Shown here piece by piece: positions 24,370-35,919 of a DNA stretch of 64,000 bases; within the stretch, counting starts at the first letter, position 1; each line of letters begins with the position of its first letter. The notes beneath the pieces were generated by a model that made no database searches, was not told where the DNA came from, and saw only the letters and a list, made by a program, of their open reading frames with translations. The stretch comes from Paramecium pentaurelia (lineage: Eukaryota; Ciliophora; Oligohymenophorea; Peniculida; Parameciidae), in assembly GCA_905183005.1 (NCBI GenBank), contig CAJJDO010000026.1, positions 547,717 through 611,716 on the forward strand, written 5' to 3'. Made by a program: the position numbers and the translations under genes.

Positions 24370-26277
24370 ATGAAATAAGGATAGGTCAAAAGGAAATTTG
24401 AGAGTATAATTGTATTAAGAAAATAGGTTTCGGCTTTAGTTCTTTAAATCCTTCTGACCCTAGTGCTTAGAAAGAATTGGTGTTACATATTTCAAATCAA
24501 GTTTAAAAGGGAAATGATTTTACAATAAAAATGCATAGTTGGATGAAGATTTCAATTTTGAAATAGAAAATCCATAAAACAACTAAATTAGATCTAGCAG
24601 ATTTTAGAATACTTTATAAAAATCAAGAACTCTCTCTAAATAATGAAGATTTAGAAGTAAGAAATTAAATTAATAACATTAAAGGATTATGGAATCCAGA
24701 ATCATGTAACTTTAAAATTATTGGCTCGAAAGTAGGGATAATAGTTGTATTTTATCAACAGCATTCACAATATATTGGAAGAATAAAAAAAAACTTAAGA
24801 GCAATTTTAAAATGCTAAATGGGCAGTTGAAGGAGCATTTATGAAAGGAATAACACCTAAATTAACTGATTTTGGTACTCAGGGTACTTATATTTTGGAG
24901 GATTTAAATCATAAACCTGTGGCCATTTTTAAACCTTATGATGAAGAGGCATTTGCGTATAAACTAAATTCATATATAGCCCTAATAATCCAAGAGGAAT
25001 GAGAGGCAAAATGAATTCTCCAGGACTTCGATAAGGAATTTTGTCAGGAGAAGGAGTAGATAGAGAAGTGGCAGCATATTTGATAGATTAATCATCTGGA
25101 CATTATCATAATGGTAATGTTGAAGATAAGCAATTTAGTACCTATAACTGATTATGTTTAAATTTGTCATCCTGCATTTCATGCTGCTGAAGAATACAAA
25201 TAATTTTAGTATGAAAAAATTCCCATAAAAGAGGGATCATTTCAACTGTACATAAAACATGATGATAATGTTGGAAATTTTGGAAGTGGTTTGTATCCTT
25301 CTATTGAAGCAAGAAAAATAGCCATCTTAGATATTAGAATTCTAAATTGTGATAGAAATGAAGAAAATATTTTGGTTAGAAAAAAGTAATATTATAATAA
25401 TATTATTTTATTTTAGAAAAATTAATTAAACCACTGGTTAAACTAGATAAGCTTATGATTATTTTCTTATACCTATTGATCATGGTTATACATTTCCAGA
25501 TTGTTTCAAAATATGTAGAGATGAAGTAGTATGGTATCATTGGGGATAAATGACTCAAAAATTTACTTAAGAAGAAAAGTGTTTTATTGACAAGATTGAT
25601 CCGATAAAAGATGTTCAAATATTGAGAGAGAAGGTAAAATTGAGAGAAATTTGTTTGAGAAATGTTAGAATATCTACAACTTTATTAAAGCTTTGTGCAC
25701 AAGTTGATTTAACCATCCACGATATTTCGTATTTAAAATAATTAATTTAATAGTGAAATATTATATAGAGAAAATCCGGATGAATTATCACCTATTGAAA
25801 TTGCTATTAATAAAGCTGAATACAATTACGAGTATGTTAATATATTTTATAACCAGTAATAATATAAGAGTGCCGAAAGGATATTCAAATTTAAAAGAAA
25901 AAATATTTTCAAATAATTTAATAAAAAAATCTTTAGAATTTGATTCTTTTACTTTATAAATTCAAGAAAGACCTAAATTAGGATAAAATATAATAAAATT
26001 AGAGATCATCCAAGATGAGGATGAAAACACAAAATTTAATAAAGATACAATGATCAAAGATAATTAGAAGATTTAAACTTCAGATAAAAAATTAGCTAGA
26101 GTTGGATCTTAACAAGAAATTAAAAGATATCCAAAACCTATTGAAAAAGTCTGGAATGAAGATTTCTTTTCTCATGTTATTTATTTCTTGCAACAAATTA
26201 TTGATGGTAAGATTTAGGAAAAATCCCAATCTCCTCGTAAATATAGAGCAAGGTACATCAGTGAAGAGGTCAAATGA
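24370..26277 (+). CDS. Ubiquitin-like-domain PI4-kinase (plant-type gamma class)
   Basis: Starts near ATG 24370; the N-terminal splice pattern is uncertain. A ubiquitin-like domain comes first (LKQKIHKTTKLDLADFRILY). The kinase follows: TDFGTQGTYILEDLNHKPVA, IFKPYDEEAFAPNNPRGMRG, GVDREVAAYLID, VPITDYVQICHPAF, a catalytic region IRILNCDRNEEN, and YFLIPIDHGYTFPD with the metal-binding Asp. The combination of UBL and this PI3/4-kinase fold is that of plant and protist PI4K-gamma/UbDK proteins. Introns at about 24658-24685, 24958-24980, 25114-25138, 25389-25418, 25728-25752 and 25829-25853 keep frame. The C-terminal 150 residues are specific. Lipid versus protein kinase activity is unsettled for this class. 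Confidence 0.8.
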
Positions 26278-26464
26278 AGAAATATTATTTAAGAATATTT
26301 TAGGAAAATTTTTATATTATAATATTTATTGTTTCAAAATTGTTGGTATATTGGACTTTCAATATTCCATAATACTATTTTCTTCGTATTCACATTTACT
26401 CTTCTTCTTAGAAGTCGTTAGTAATTAGAAGGAATTTACACTAGAAATTACATTATTTAATAAA

Positions 26465-27222
26465 TCACCTATTACTCATCTCTTATTCATCATCGCTCAT
26501 GTAGTTTTATTCTATTATCTCATCATTTTATCCTTTGAGCTATTGTTCTCTTTACAACTCTATTAACTCTAAGTGATGTCGATGTTTCTTTGATTATTTT
26601 GTAGGGTATGAAACATCGTCACTTTCAGAAGATTCACTTATTATACTCTTGTATTGTTTATTCATTAAGATAATCTCTAGAGCTTTTTTTTATAATGGAT
26701 CATAATCATTCAAAATTGATATTCTTATTTAATGTTCATAAGATACCCTTCTCTTTAAAATTTCTACTTAATTTAACCCAACTTCATTTAAAATTCAGGC
26801 ATTCTTTTTTTCATGCCACTATTCCAGTGGTTCTTGATTGAATTATCAGTTCTTCCTTTGACATGCTTGGCTATTTCAGCCCATTTATTACCTTGATCTA
26901 TAATCAGGATTCATACTTAAAGCTTTATGATATAGGAATAAAACCCATTCTTCATCTTCTTCCCAAGGAGTTTTCTTTATCAAAGGATTTAAATGATTAT
27001 GCCATCTATTAAATTAAAATTCATGATCACCTTTCTCTACATTATTTTCCTATTCTTCCATCTAATTATTAGGCAATTTAAGTCCATTTTTAAGGACCAA
27101 ATTCTTAAACTAATTCAATTACTCTGAGATCCTCTTCATCTGTCCAAGGTCCTATAAGACATTACAAATTTAAATGTACTCTTGCGGATAACCTTATGAA
27201 TATTTTATTTATTTTATTTCAT
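26465..27222 (-). CDS. R2R3-type MYB transcription factor
   Basis: Minus strand, ATG 27222 (MKQNKQNIHKVIRKR). The first MYB repeat is RPWTDEEDLRVIELVQEFG to QCRERWHNHL, and the second is TPWEEDEEWVLFLYHKAL to NSIKNHWNS. The tryptophans are regularly spaced and the second repeat ends in the recognition-helix pattern NSIKNHW, as in c-Myb. Introns of 28, 25, 19 and 23 nt were needed. The tail is acidic and serine-rich (IISESSESDDVSYP) and may be an activation region. It ends at 26465, converging on the PI4K gene. Nuclear, DNA-binding; targets unknown. Confidence 0.85.
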
Positions 27223-27370
27223 TTATTTTAAATTAATCAAAAAGATCATTCATTATAAAATTAATTTAATAATATCGTTTAGAAAAGCTTAGATTTCTTT
27301 TAAATTTTATATAATATTCCTAATAATAAGTTGTTAAATATTTTAATTATATTTTATATTAGATAATTAA

Positions 27371-30114
27371 ATGAGTGAGGATATATTAAGTAGAAGTAAC
27401 ATGGGTGAATTTGGAGAAGTATGTTTTCATTTAGATTTGTTATTTAGGAATTTGATCAACAACTCTATGAAAGATGTGAACAATTTTGTTAAAAATTAAG
27501 ACGAACAAATTAATAGCTCTACAAGTTCAATTTAATATCAATTTTAGACAATTTTCCAATATTGTTAATTAAAATACTAAAGCTGCTAAAGAATAATTGG
27601 GATAAATGTTAAGTGAGGAACCAGAAATATTAAAGGAAGTTAATGCTTTATTAGAGGATGATGTCAAATTCAAGACTCAGAAAGAGAGATTGACTGAGTT
27701 CATAAACAATGAGAGTAACAAATCTAAGGCTTTGGAAACGATATTGAAATAAATCTAAAATGGACATTTAGATGGACATCAAAACAAAGATCATATATTG
27801 GATTTATTTAGCAATGAGCCTTAATTACAATAATAGTTTTTGTAAAGTTTCAAAAAGAAGCATGACCAAATTCCACCAAAAAAAAAAATTGAAGAAAATA
27901 GAAATTATTTTTAAAAACTATTGGATAAGAATGGGGTTGTAGATATGGTATTACTAAAATTTATATATTAGAATGAATTGCTCTTTTGGGATAAATTTAG
28001 AATGAGGGTAATTCAATAATACCCCAATGATTTTCAACAATTTATGAATGAATTTATGAAGATTATACATTTATATTCTGAATGCATTATAACTTAAATG
28101 GAAGTGATGGAGTTAATCAATTAATAAGAATGGCTAGAAACTGAATACATTGATGATATTAGATCCATGTTGTCTACAAGGGTGATTGCTAGAAGAATAT
28201 AAACTCCTCTTTTTAAACCTTTGAAAGATACAGATTTTGCTTAAGTGGACAGAGTAACTAGATCCTATGTTAGAATGCCTATTGGATATGCAAAGGCTAA
28301 TAATAATTAAGAAATTCTTAACCATTCTTGGGTATCAGTGCCATTTGGTTCTGAAGATCAATCATTCTTAATTATGAGAAAAAACACTTTTGAAGAACAA
28401 CTTTTTAAAAGTGAAGACGAAAGATTTGAATTTGATGTCAATATTTAATAAATAAAAAGAACCATAAATTTATTATAAGAAATAATTGATAGTAATAAAG
28501 AGGATCCAATATTGATTGCTAAAGTAATTAATATGAGAATCTTACAATAATTATATCGAAATTAAACTTAAGATTAAAATGAAGTGCTTTAGATATTTTA
28601 AACTAAACCTGCTGAAAGTGCAAAAATCCTTATAAAGAGAGTGAGATCAAAATTAAATGAATTAATTTCAGCAAGAAATAACAAAGCTAAATAAATTTGG
28701 GAAAATGTCTCATTAAATAACTTTCATCGTTCACTTGATCACAGATCTTTTTATTTTAAAAAAAATGATAAATTAGTAATTAATGGATAAAGATTTGCAA
28801 GAGAAATAGAAGAATATGCCAAAAATGTCTTAATAAAGCATTTAGGATCAAAAGAACATGTATTTGTTAAAAGAAAACAAGATTAAATATAATATACATT
28901 TGAAAATTCATTTCTGAATTCTCTGGCTTAGATGACTAACATAAGACCAACTTTACCTAAATAAATGCCATTAATTACTTCTATCAAAGATAATGTCCGT
29001 TTTTCTCCATTAATTTCTTTATGGATGGGAAATGAATAAATTTTATAAGAGTGTGGTTAATTTGTTATTCATTATCTCCAGATTATGGGAGGCAATAATT
29101 CTCTGGATAAAAGAAATGGAACCATTTTTATGATAAAGTTAATCAATCATTTTTTTTAAGTTCCAATGAAACCAATGCAAATATCATAATTGACATTAAT
29201 AGATACTAAATTGAAAAATGAAATATAAGAACTTGAAATATATGATATTCATTATAATCCAGAAGATGCTACAATATCTATTCCAGTAATAGAAAATGAA
29301 TCTCCAGGCTTATTTTTAAATTTACAACCTAGAGTCAAATCCACTACATATGTGACATAAAATCTATATATTCTTTTGAGATTTCTACATACTATATATC
29401 AAAGATTAGAAATGGCTTATGTGATTAGTCAATAAAACAAATTAGGATAAGATAAGAGATATAATTTATTTAAATCTGCGTTATTTCTTTCATTAAAGGC
29501 CAAAGACTTTAAATATGAAGATCATTTACGTAGTTTATTTGGGAAGCATGTAAATTGATTATTAATAACTTTAGGGTTTCATATTTTCAACTTTAGAAAA
29601 GGTTTTTCATGATGCTGCTAAGTAATTAGCTATTTGTGCTTCTGATGTTGTAACAATGTCATTTTTTGAAAAATCATAATCAGTAGAAGGAGACCTTGAT
29701 AAATACTTTTCAGTTGTCTCTAGTATTGTAAATGGTGAAGGAATTAAGGTTTCAGATTTAGAAGCTTCTGTTTTTTGTAAGTTCTAAGAATTACAAGAGG
29801 AAGAACAATTACTTAAATTACATCATGCATTTGCTCGCCATAAACCAGAAAAGAAACCTATCTATAGAGTAAATTGATAATGTTATTTTTAGATAGCTTG
29901 TTGGCATAAAGCTTGTTTTATTTCAATATTACCAGCATATGGGGGTTGCAATTAAGATGTATGTAAATCTTGTAAACAACCTTTCTTAATGAGAAATATG
30001 AAAAGAGGTGAAAGAAGAATGATGATAAATAATAGTATTGAATGGATTGTTGATGAATTTAGCCATTTCAAACCTATCAATAATTGGGGAGAAGATTATT
30101 TAAAATGTGTATGA
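27371..30114 (+). CDS. SIN3: SIN3-family transcriptional co-repressor
   Basis: ATG 27371 (MSEDILSRSNMGEFGE), with introns near the 5' end not fully resolved, to TGA 30112-30114. A PAH-like helical part (FQQFMNEFMKIIHLYSECI) is followed by the HDAC-interaction region: RSYVRMPIGY, ILNHSWVSVPFGSEDQSF, MRKNTFEEQLFKSEDERFEF. Further on, NNFHRSLDHRSFYFKKND and the C-terminal LRSLFGKHGFIFSTLEKVFH match SIN3. Introns at 29550-29574 and about 29869-29892 join the last two exons. The final exon has an added Cys/His cluster (ACWHKACF, CNQDVCKSCKQPF) that could bind zinc. SIN3 scaffolds histone deacetylases in chromatin repression. Only one PAH is clear; others may be diverged. Confidence 0.85.
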
Positions 30115-30515
30115 TTGTAATACAAGGAATAATTATTTTAATTGTGCAATTTCTAATAACTTAAAATTATTCAATTTTTTAGAAATATTTATCAATTTAA
30201 TTTAAAAGTAAATTAATATGTATAACATTTAAATGTTATACATATACCTTTCTCCTCTATCATTAACATTCCATTTATCTTGTATTTGTATGAAAAGAAA
30301 TAATATTATGTTTAAGTCGTTAAATATTACTGAATTCTTTGAATTGAATAAGAAAATGACGTATTATGATTAATTTTTACTCAATAATATCAGAAATATA
30401 TTAACACAGTTAAATTTCTAATGATTTCGTAATGAAAAAAGAATTTAAATGGGTTCTAGATTTGTGATTAAAAATCAATAATTAAAATAAATTGTAATTT
30501 AACCAACAATTTACT
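30115..30515. other. Intergenic region with a perfect palindrome
   Basis: 401 bp between SIN3 and the following membrane-protein gene. It contains a 30-bp palindrome (listed separately). A 38-codon frame starting near 30310 (MFKSLNITEFFELNKK) is present but too short to call. No RNA gene was identified. Confidence 0.5.
30216..30245. repeat. 30-bp perfect palindrome
   Basis: A sequence identical to its own reverse complement, centred on atttaaat with half-site atatgtataac. With no spacer it can form a 13-15 bp hairpin in RNA or a dimeric protein site in DNA. It lies about 100 bp after the SIN3 stop, so an RNA 3'-end structure is possible. Confidence 0.8.
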
Positions 30516-31150
30516 ATGGAAGTTAATATTAAAGAATTAAATGAAGGTCCAGCAATCGTAATTGATGGGCAAACAAATGTAGATTTGGATTCAGAAATAA
30601 AGGAATTTAAAGAAGGCTAAACAAAGAACCCTACATAAGTTCCTGTAAAACCTGGAAAATATATCCTAACAAATGGTGATAAAGTTACATTGAAATTTGC
30701 AAAGGGTCTAATCCTATGTAATCTTATTGGATTTGTTTTTTTATTTGTAGGATGTACTATCATCTATACAATCCTTAAATCTAATTGGTATGATGAAATG
30801 ATAGTGTCCTTTTAAATCTTCATTTTTTCAGATGTCTTTTTAGTAGGAGAAAAGATTTTGTTTTTCGCAGCTTTGATAAACAAAAAGAAAATAGTTAAAT
30901 TATGTCCCTTTTTAAATGTTATCTCATTATTACTGAAGATAGTGGCTAGTGGATTGATTGTGTAAGAAATTTAATTAATAATATTAGTCACATGATTCCT
31001 TGTGCATTGGCAGTTAGTCTCGTTTTAGTGCTTCTCTAAATGCCTCATAATATCATGATTAAAGTGATCACCAAAAGATGGAGGAATATCCCTTAAAGAA
31101 AGTGGAAAAAGTAATTAATTTTAGTTAGAAAACCAATCCCTTAGAAATGA
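30516..31150 (+). CDS. Small multi-pass membrane protein, unknown
   Basis: ATG 30516 (MEVNIKELNEGPAIVIDGQ) to TGA 31148-31150, about 200 residues, with one 26-nt intron near 30963-30988. The N-terminal 70 residues are hydrophilic. Transmembrane stretches follow: LIGFVFLFVGCTIIYTIL, IVSFQIFIFSDVFLVGEKI, PFLNVISLLLKIVASGLIV and MIPCALAVSLVLVLLQM. The tail is strongly basic (KRWRNIPQRKWKKQ). A four-helix membrane protein; no family was recognised. Because a polar N-terminus and a basic tail flank the helices, this is unlikely to be an antisense shadow. Confidence 0.65.
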
Positions 31151-31517
31151 GATTGTTAATGATGTAATTTTGTTTATATTTTCTTAATTTATAATATATT
31201 CTCCTGTATTTATGAAAAATAGATAATCAAATAAATAAAAAATGTAACAATCACAACTATTACCAATTTGTTTTTAATTACTATCTCTTTTTTTAAATAC
31301 AGACCCAAGAAGTCGTATCAGCTGTTTATTTAACTGATATCCTATTTTCTTTTTGAATATTTAGTATTTCTCAACTAATTCTTTCTAATCTATACAACTC
31401 ATTCAGTTAGATATTGTAAAACAACTATCTCTTTAAACTTTTAAGTCTTTTGAGATCATTATTAAAACATATTTTAAGGAATTAAAAAGACATTAATCAA
31501 TAAAAATTAATATTATT
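31151..31517. other. Intergenic region, nothing recognised
   Basis: 367 bp of AT-rich sequence between two plus-strand genes. I searched for a coding frame, tRNA shape and C/D-box pairs and found nothing that could be supported. Confidence 0.5.
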
Positions 31518-33233
31518 ATGATTGATTATATAAAGGAAACAGGCGATTTTCTCATTACAAAATAAGGGTCCATGAGTTCATTTCAATAGAATAGTGAATC
31601 AAGTCCAAAAAACTTATTAGGTAGTCACAAATAATTTCGTTTTCCAACAATTTCTAATGCATTATTGAAATCAGCCATTGAAGCCAATTACTTAGAAGCT
31701 GATCAAAAAAATAATATCATTCGAAATCCAAATCAATTAACAGTATTTAGAATGCATTTTGATACAAATTCACCAAGAACTCAAGCTGCAATGGAAATGC
31801 TTAAGTTGCATGTAGAGGATCTTTAAGTGAAAGATTATGAAGAATTTTATCAAAAAAGAAAAGATCCACTTCAGAACCTTATATCATATTTGTAATATGT
31901 AACTAATAAATACAAAATATTGAATGAAATCTTAAAAAAAAGAAATTAGATTAAACACATATAATCTTAAGTCTCTAAGTAAATGAACTCTAAAAACATT
32001 AAATTTAAGGATGAATCAATATCAATAGAATAAACTGAATCAAAGAAACATTTCTATGAGGATGGACATTCATCAATTTTAAGTGCAAATTAAAAGAAAG
32101 AACTTTTTGATAAGAAATTGATTAAAGCTTAAGAAAATTATAATAAGTAATATTTTAAGTATAATATTTAGGTTTCTCAATTTAGTACATGATTAAATTA
32201 ATAAATAAGATGAATATTATAGTAAGACTGCCCCAGAGATGTATTAAAAAGCTGAGAGATTGAAATAAAAGTAATTGGAATTAGTAAGAAAGAAACTTAG
32301 GAGAAATCATTTAAAAGTAGATCAGATATGTTAAAAGGCAAAAAAAGAAGAATAAACTTAATATAGAGAACATTAAAAGTTGGTTTAAGAGTTAGAGAAA
32401 GATCATAATCTTCATTAGGAAAGAAAATAAAAATAATTGTAATAGGCATAAGAGGAATTATTGGAATAATTAAGAAAGAAGGAAGAAAAGGAAAGAGAGA
32501 GATAATTAAAGAGATAGATGTAAATGAATTTAGAATAGAGTATGATAGATTAGGTGATGGATTCAATAAAAAAGAAGGCTGATTATATGAATGATTATTT
32601 GCATAAGAAATAGGAGGAAGATAAGAAAAGACATCATTAAAATTTAAAGATATTTGAAGAGAAATAAAAGAAATTATAGGAATCTTATATTCAAAAGGAT
32701 AATTAAAATGTTTAAACATATTTTAGCAAATCAACTTAAAGATAAGTAAATATATTGTTTATATTTAGATATAAATAAATAAGCATGAAATATCTTAATT
32801 GAAATAGTAGAAGAGTTTATCTTTAAAAAATAGTAGAATAATGAAAAGGATTGAATAATTTTAGGAATCTTTGGATTAAAAGAGATTTGAAGAATTGAAT
32901 TCAAAATTGTAAGAAACAGATGAGAAATTAGAAGGAGGATTAAAAAGGTATGATATTTAATAATATATAAGACATTAATCTTTATTGGATTTAAGAAAAC
33001 ACAATTTATCTTAAAAGAATGAACATAGATTTAAATTGGCAAAATAGAAATAAATGGAAAATATGTTAGAAAAAATACATAAACAAAATAAAATTTTATC
33101 AAAAAATCTCGAAATTACTTAGAAAAATGACAAATTAAAATAGGAATAAGAATTTTTAGAGAAATATAAAAAAGAATAATTATAAGATCATGTTATTTAG
33201 AGAAATATTTTGGCTTAAAAATTATCATCTTGA
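31518..33233 (+). CDS. Long coiled-coil protein
   Basis: ATG 31518 (MIDYIKETGDFLITKQ) to TGA 33231-33233, about 540 residues. The first 200 residues are partly ordered (RMHFDTNSPRTQAAMEMLKL). The remaining two thirds are continuous charged coiled coil, for example EELLEQLRKKEEKERE and EKYKKEQLQDH. At least three introns, one at about 32740-32762, are needed. Sequence on the other strand is open over 32297-32719 only because the coiled coil lacks complementary stops. Probably cytoskeletal; no family was identified. Confidence 0.65.
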
Positions 33234-33346
33234 TTTTTATTTTGGTTTTATATTATTTTTTCATTATTTGAAAAAATGTAATATTATATTTAGATTATAA
33301 CTAGAAAAAATAAATATGAAGAGAGAATTCAAATTATTGTAATAAA

Positions 33347-34084
33347 ATGAATGAAGAAACAAAAACTCTATTAAAAAAGATATTGGAAATGCAATTGGAA
33401 TGCACATAATTATTAACTAACATTTTATTTAAAAAAAATCCTTAATCAAATGATTGTGAATAACAAAACAAGAAAATCGACTAATTAGAGGAATCTAAAT
33501 TACAATTAGATGTATCTAAAAAAAGAAACAAGAAATCAAATAAAATAATTAGTTATAATGATAAACTTGTTTAAAGTGAAGAGGATATATAATTATAATA
33601 ATTATTTTAGATGACTCCAAAAGGATTACTATAACCTGAATAATGTTATAAGCAACTTAATATGATTGTATAGAAATTTAGATAGTTGAATTCTTTGGCT
33701 AATAAATCATTTCAATTAGACTTTGAAAATATTAAGACTTATCATAGTAAAAATAAATTTAGATATTTGAGAGCAATAACTAAATTGTTTGTAAAGAGCA
33801 TAAAGAATTTAAAATAAATTTAATCTAAAGATAATTAATCTGAAATGTTTTAATGTCCATCATGTGACTTTTCAGGTATAAGTAGTGTATTCTTTCCTCA
33901 TATTTTGAAGAAGCATTGTTAAAACTATCACATATTTAATTGTTTTTTGTGTTCCAAAGATTATTAATCTCATACTTTGCTACTTACTCATTTGAAACGA
34001 TATCATAGCAATTCAAAGAAGAATTAAAAATAAGAAACAAATTCATAACTTTAATAACTAGATGATGTGAGTATTAGTCTATGA
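33347..34084 (+). CDS. C2H2 zinc-finger protein
   Basis: Open frame from MNEETKTLLKKILEMQLE to TGA 34082-34084, 245 codons, no intron needed. The N-terminal half is helical and charged. Two C2H2 fingers follow near residues 170-235: FQCPSCDFSGISSVFFPHIL then KKH, and FNCFLCSKDYQSHTLLLTHL then KRYH. Spacing C-x2-C-x12/13-H is canonical. The next gene begins 36 bp further with another finger in the same frame, so the two could be one gene with a long intron (see findings). Nucleic-acid or protein binding is inferred. Confidence 0.6.
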
Positions 34085-34120
34085 AATTATATATTATTAA
34101 TTAATAAATAATTTAAATAT

Positions 34121-35867
34121 ATGAATACATTAGAGTGCCCTCATGGTTGTGGTAGAACTTTTGATGATAACAAAAAAATGGATGATCATATAAAAAGAAG
34201 ACATTTTCTATAATAGAGAGTATATCCTAGTCTATATGAGAATACAAATGTAAATATGATGCAAAAAAAAGTAAATGTAATAAGACAAAAATTACCTTAA
34301 TTACATGATAATCATTTGCAAACTTAATAATAATCTACCATAACATAATAATAAATTTCTGAATCTGTTATACAACAATTACCCCCAAAACCTATTTCGA
34401 AAATATAATTACAATTCAAAAAAAATCAGATTCTTCGTCCAAATTCAAGCAATAGAAAATTAGAGGATGTATAAAAAATTGGTGATTAAAAAGATAAGGA
34501 TTAAAATGATAATAAAGAGATTTAAAAGAATGTAAAGATAATTGAACCCTCTCCAGTTATATCAGCATAGGATTTAGTAGAAGCAAGAAAAATTATAACT
34601 AAATAATTTATTTGTACTAATAGTGATGGTTCTGATTTAGAATCAGTAACACATTTATCTCTTATTGACAAAAACCTCTTGATTTTTGAAAGCACTACAG
34701 ATGTCCAATTTTAAGAATTAATGTAATCCTATATTAAATTAGTAGTGCCTTAAAGAGTCTCTCATTATCATAAAACAAATTGATAAATGTCATAGGAATT
34801 AGTGTATTACACAATATTGTAGATTTGAATATTAACAACAATAAAATAACAACTCTCTAACCTTTAGGAGAATGCAAAAGACTCTAAAAATTGTATGCAA
34901 ATCATAATCTAATCAATACCATAGATATTGGGTTAATGATTCATTTAAAAATATTTTAAATTGGAAATAACTAAATTACTGATTTTGAACATTTGGTTTA
35001 TAGCATTAAATTAATGCCTAGTCTTAAAGACCTAGTCATTGAATATAACCCTTGTACATAAAAATATGCTTACAAATACGATATTTTATGGACAGTATTT
35101 TTAGATAAGTTGGATAATCAGATTATTACTTAATAAGATTACAATTTGGCCTAAGCTTTCAAGGACAGCAAATAAGAATCTAAATTATCATAGAGTATAA
35201 ATTTTTAAAAGGGACTTAGACCATAAACAGCTTCAACAATGAATAATAATACATTTTAATAGGATACATATAATGATAATTCACAATCTAATATAATGAT
35301 GGAATAGTTAAATTATGAGTTGGAAGAAGAAATAGAAGAATTATATGAGATAAATTCTAATAATAGAGAGAAAATAGATAAATTAGAGAAGTAGAATGTT
35401 GAATATAGACTTATTGCTGATAGAGTTCCATTTTTAGAAGAATAATTACAAGATATGAGATCAAAGATAAGTGCTTATTAAACTTTGATAATATTCAAAG
35501 ATTCACCTGATCATGAATTAAGGAAACACATATTTGCTTTAACTTAAGAATTGGAAAGATTAAAAAGTAATAATAATACTGTTGAAAATTATGAAGAAGA
35601 AAATTAAACTAAATTTAATATGAATTAATCAAAATTCTAGAATACAGAAACAACATTTATATAATAATTATCTTAAGCAGAAAGTGATAATGAAAATAAG
35701 GAGGATGAAGATGATGATGATAAATATTTGTAATATATTGAATTTATTAATTTAGCCGAGATGATGAAAATATTTCATAAATTCCAGGATAAGAAATAAT
35801 GGAATTGATTATGAGAAATTCAATGACTTTAAGCAAATTAAAAAGTGAATTCAAAGATATCAATTGA
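34121..35867 (+). CDS. Zinc finger + leucine-rich repeat + coiled-coil protein
   Basis: ATG 34121 begins MNTLECPHGCGRTFDDNKKM, a C2H2 finger ending HIKRRH. About 130 polar residues follow. Then come leucine-rich repeats (SVTHLSLIDKNLLIFE, LHNIVDLNINNNKITTL, RLQKLYANHNLINTI, HLKILQIGNNQITDF, PSLKDLVIEYNPC), a cap-like segment (KYDILWTVFLDKLDNQ) and a coiled coil (DKLEKQNVEYRLIADR). It ends at TGA 35865-35867 after a 26-nt intron at 35732-35757. The repeats are of the SDS22/LRRC type common in axonemal proteins. The pairing of a zinc finger with these LRRs is unusual. Confidence 0.7.
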
Positions 35868-35919
35868 TTCTTCTATTTGATAATTAAATATATTAAATAT
35901 ATAAATAAAAAAGTCAATA

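Noticed and set aside
30310..30425. 38-codon ORF MFKSLNITEFFELNKK
   Set aside because: Too short, no family similarity, and frames of this size are expected when only TGA terminates.
31155..31340. C/D-box snoRNA-like motifs (atgatgt ... ctga)
   Set aside because: Boxes are about 180 nt apart, the C box is imperfect and no terminal stem brackets them.
32297..32719. 140-codon minus-strand hydrophobic ORF
   Set aside because: It is antisense to a clear plus-strand coiled coil (EELLEQLRKKEEKERE); the openness is a composition effect.
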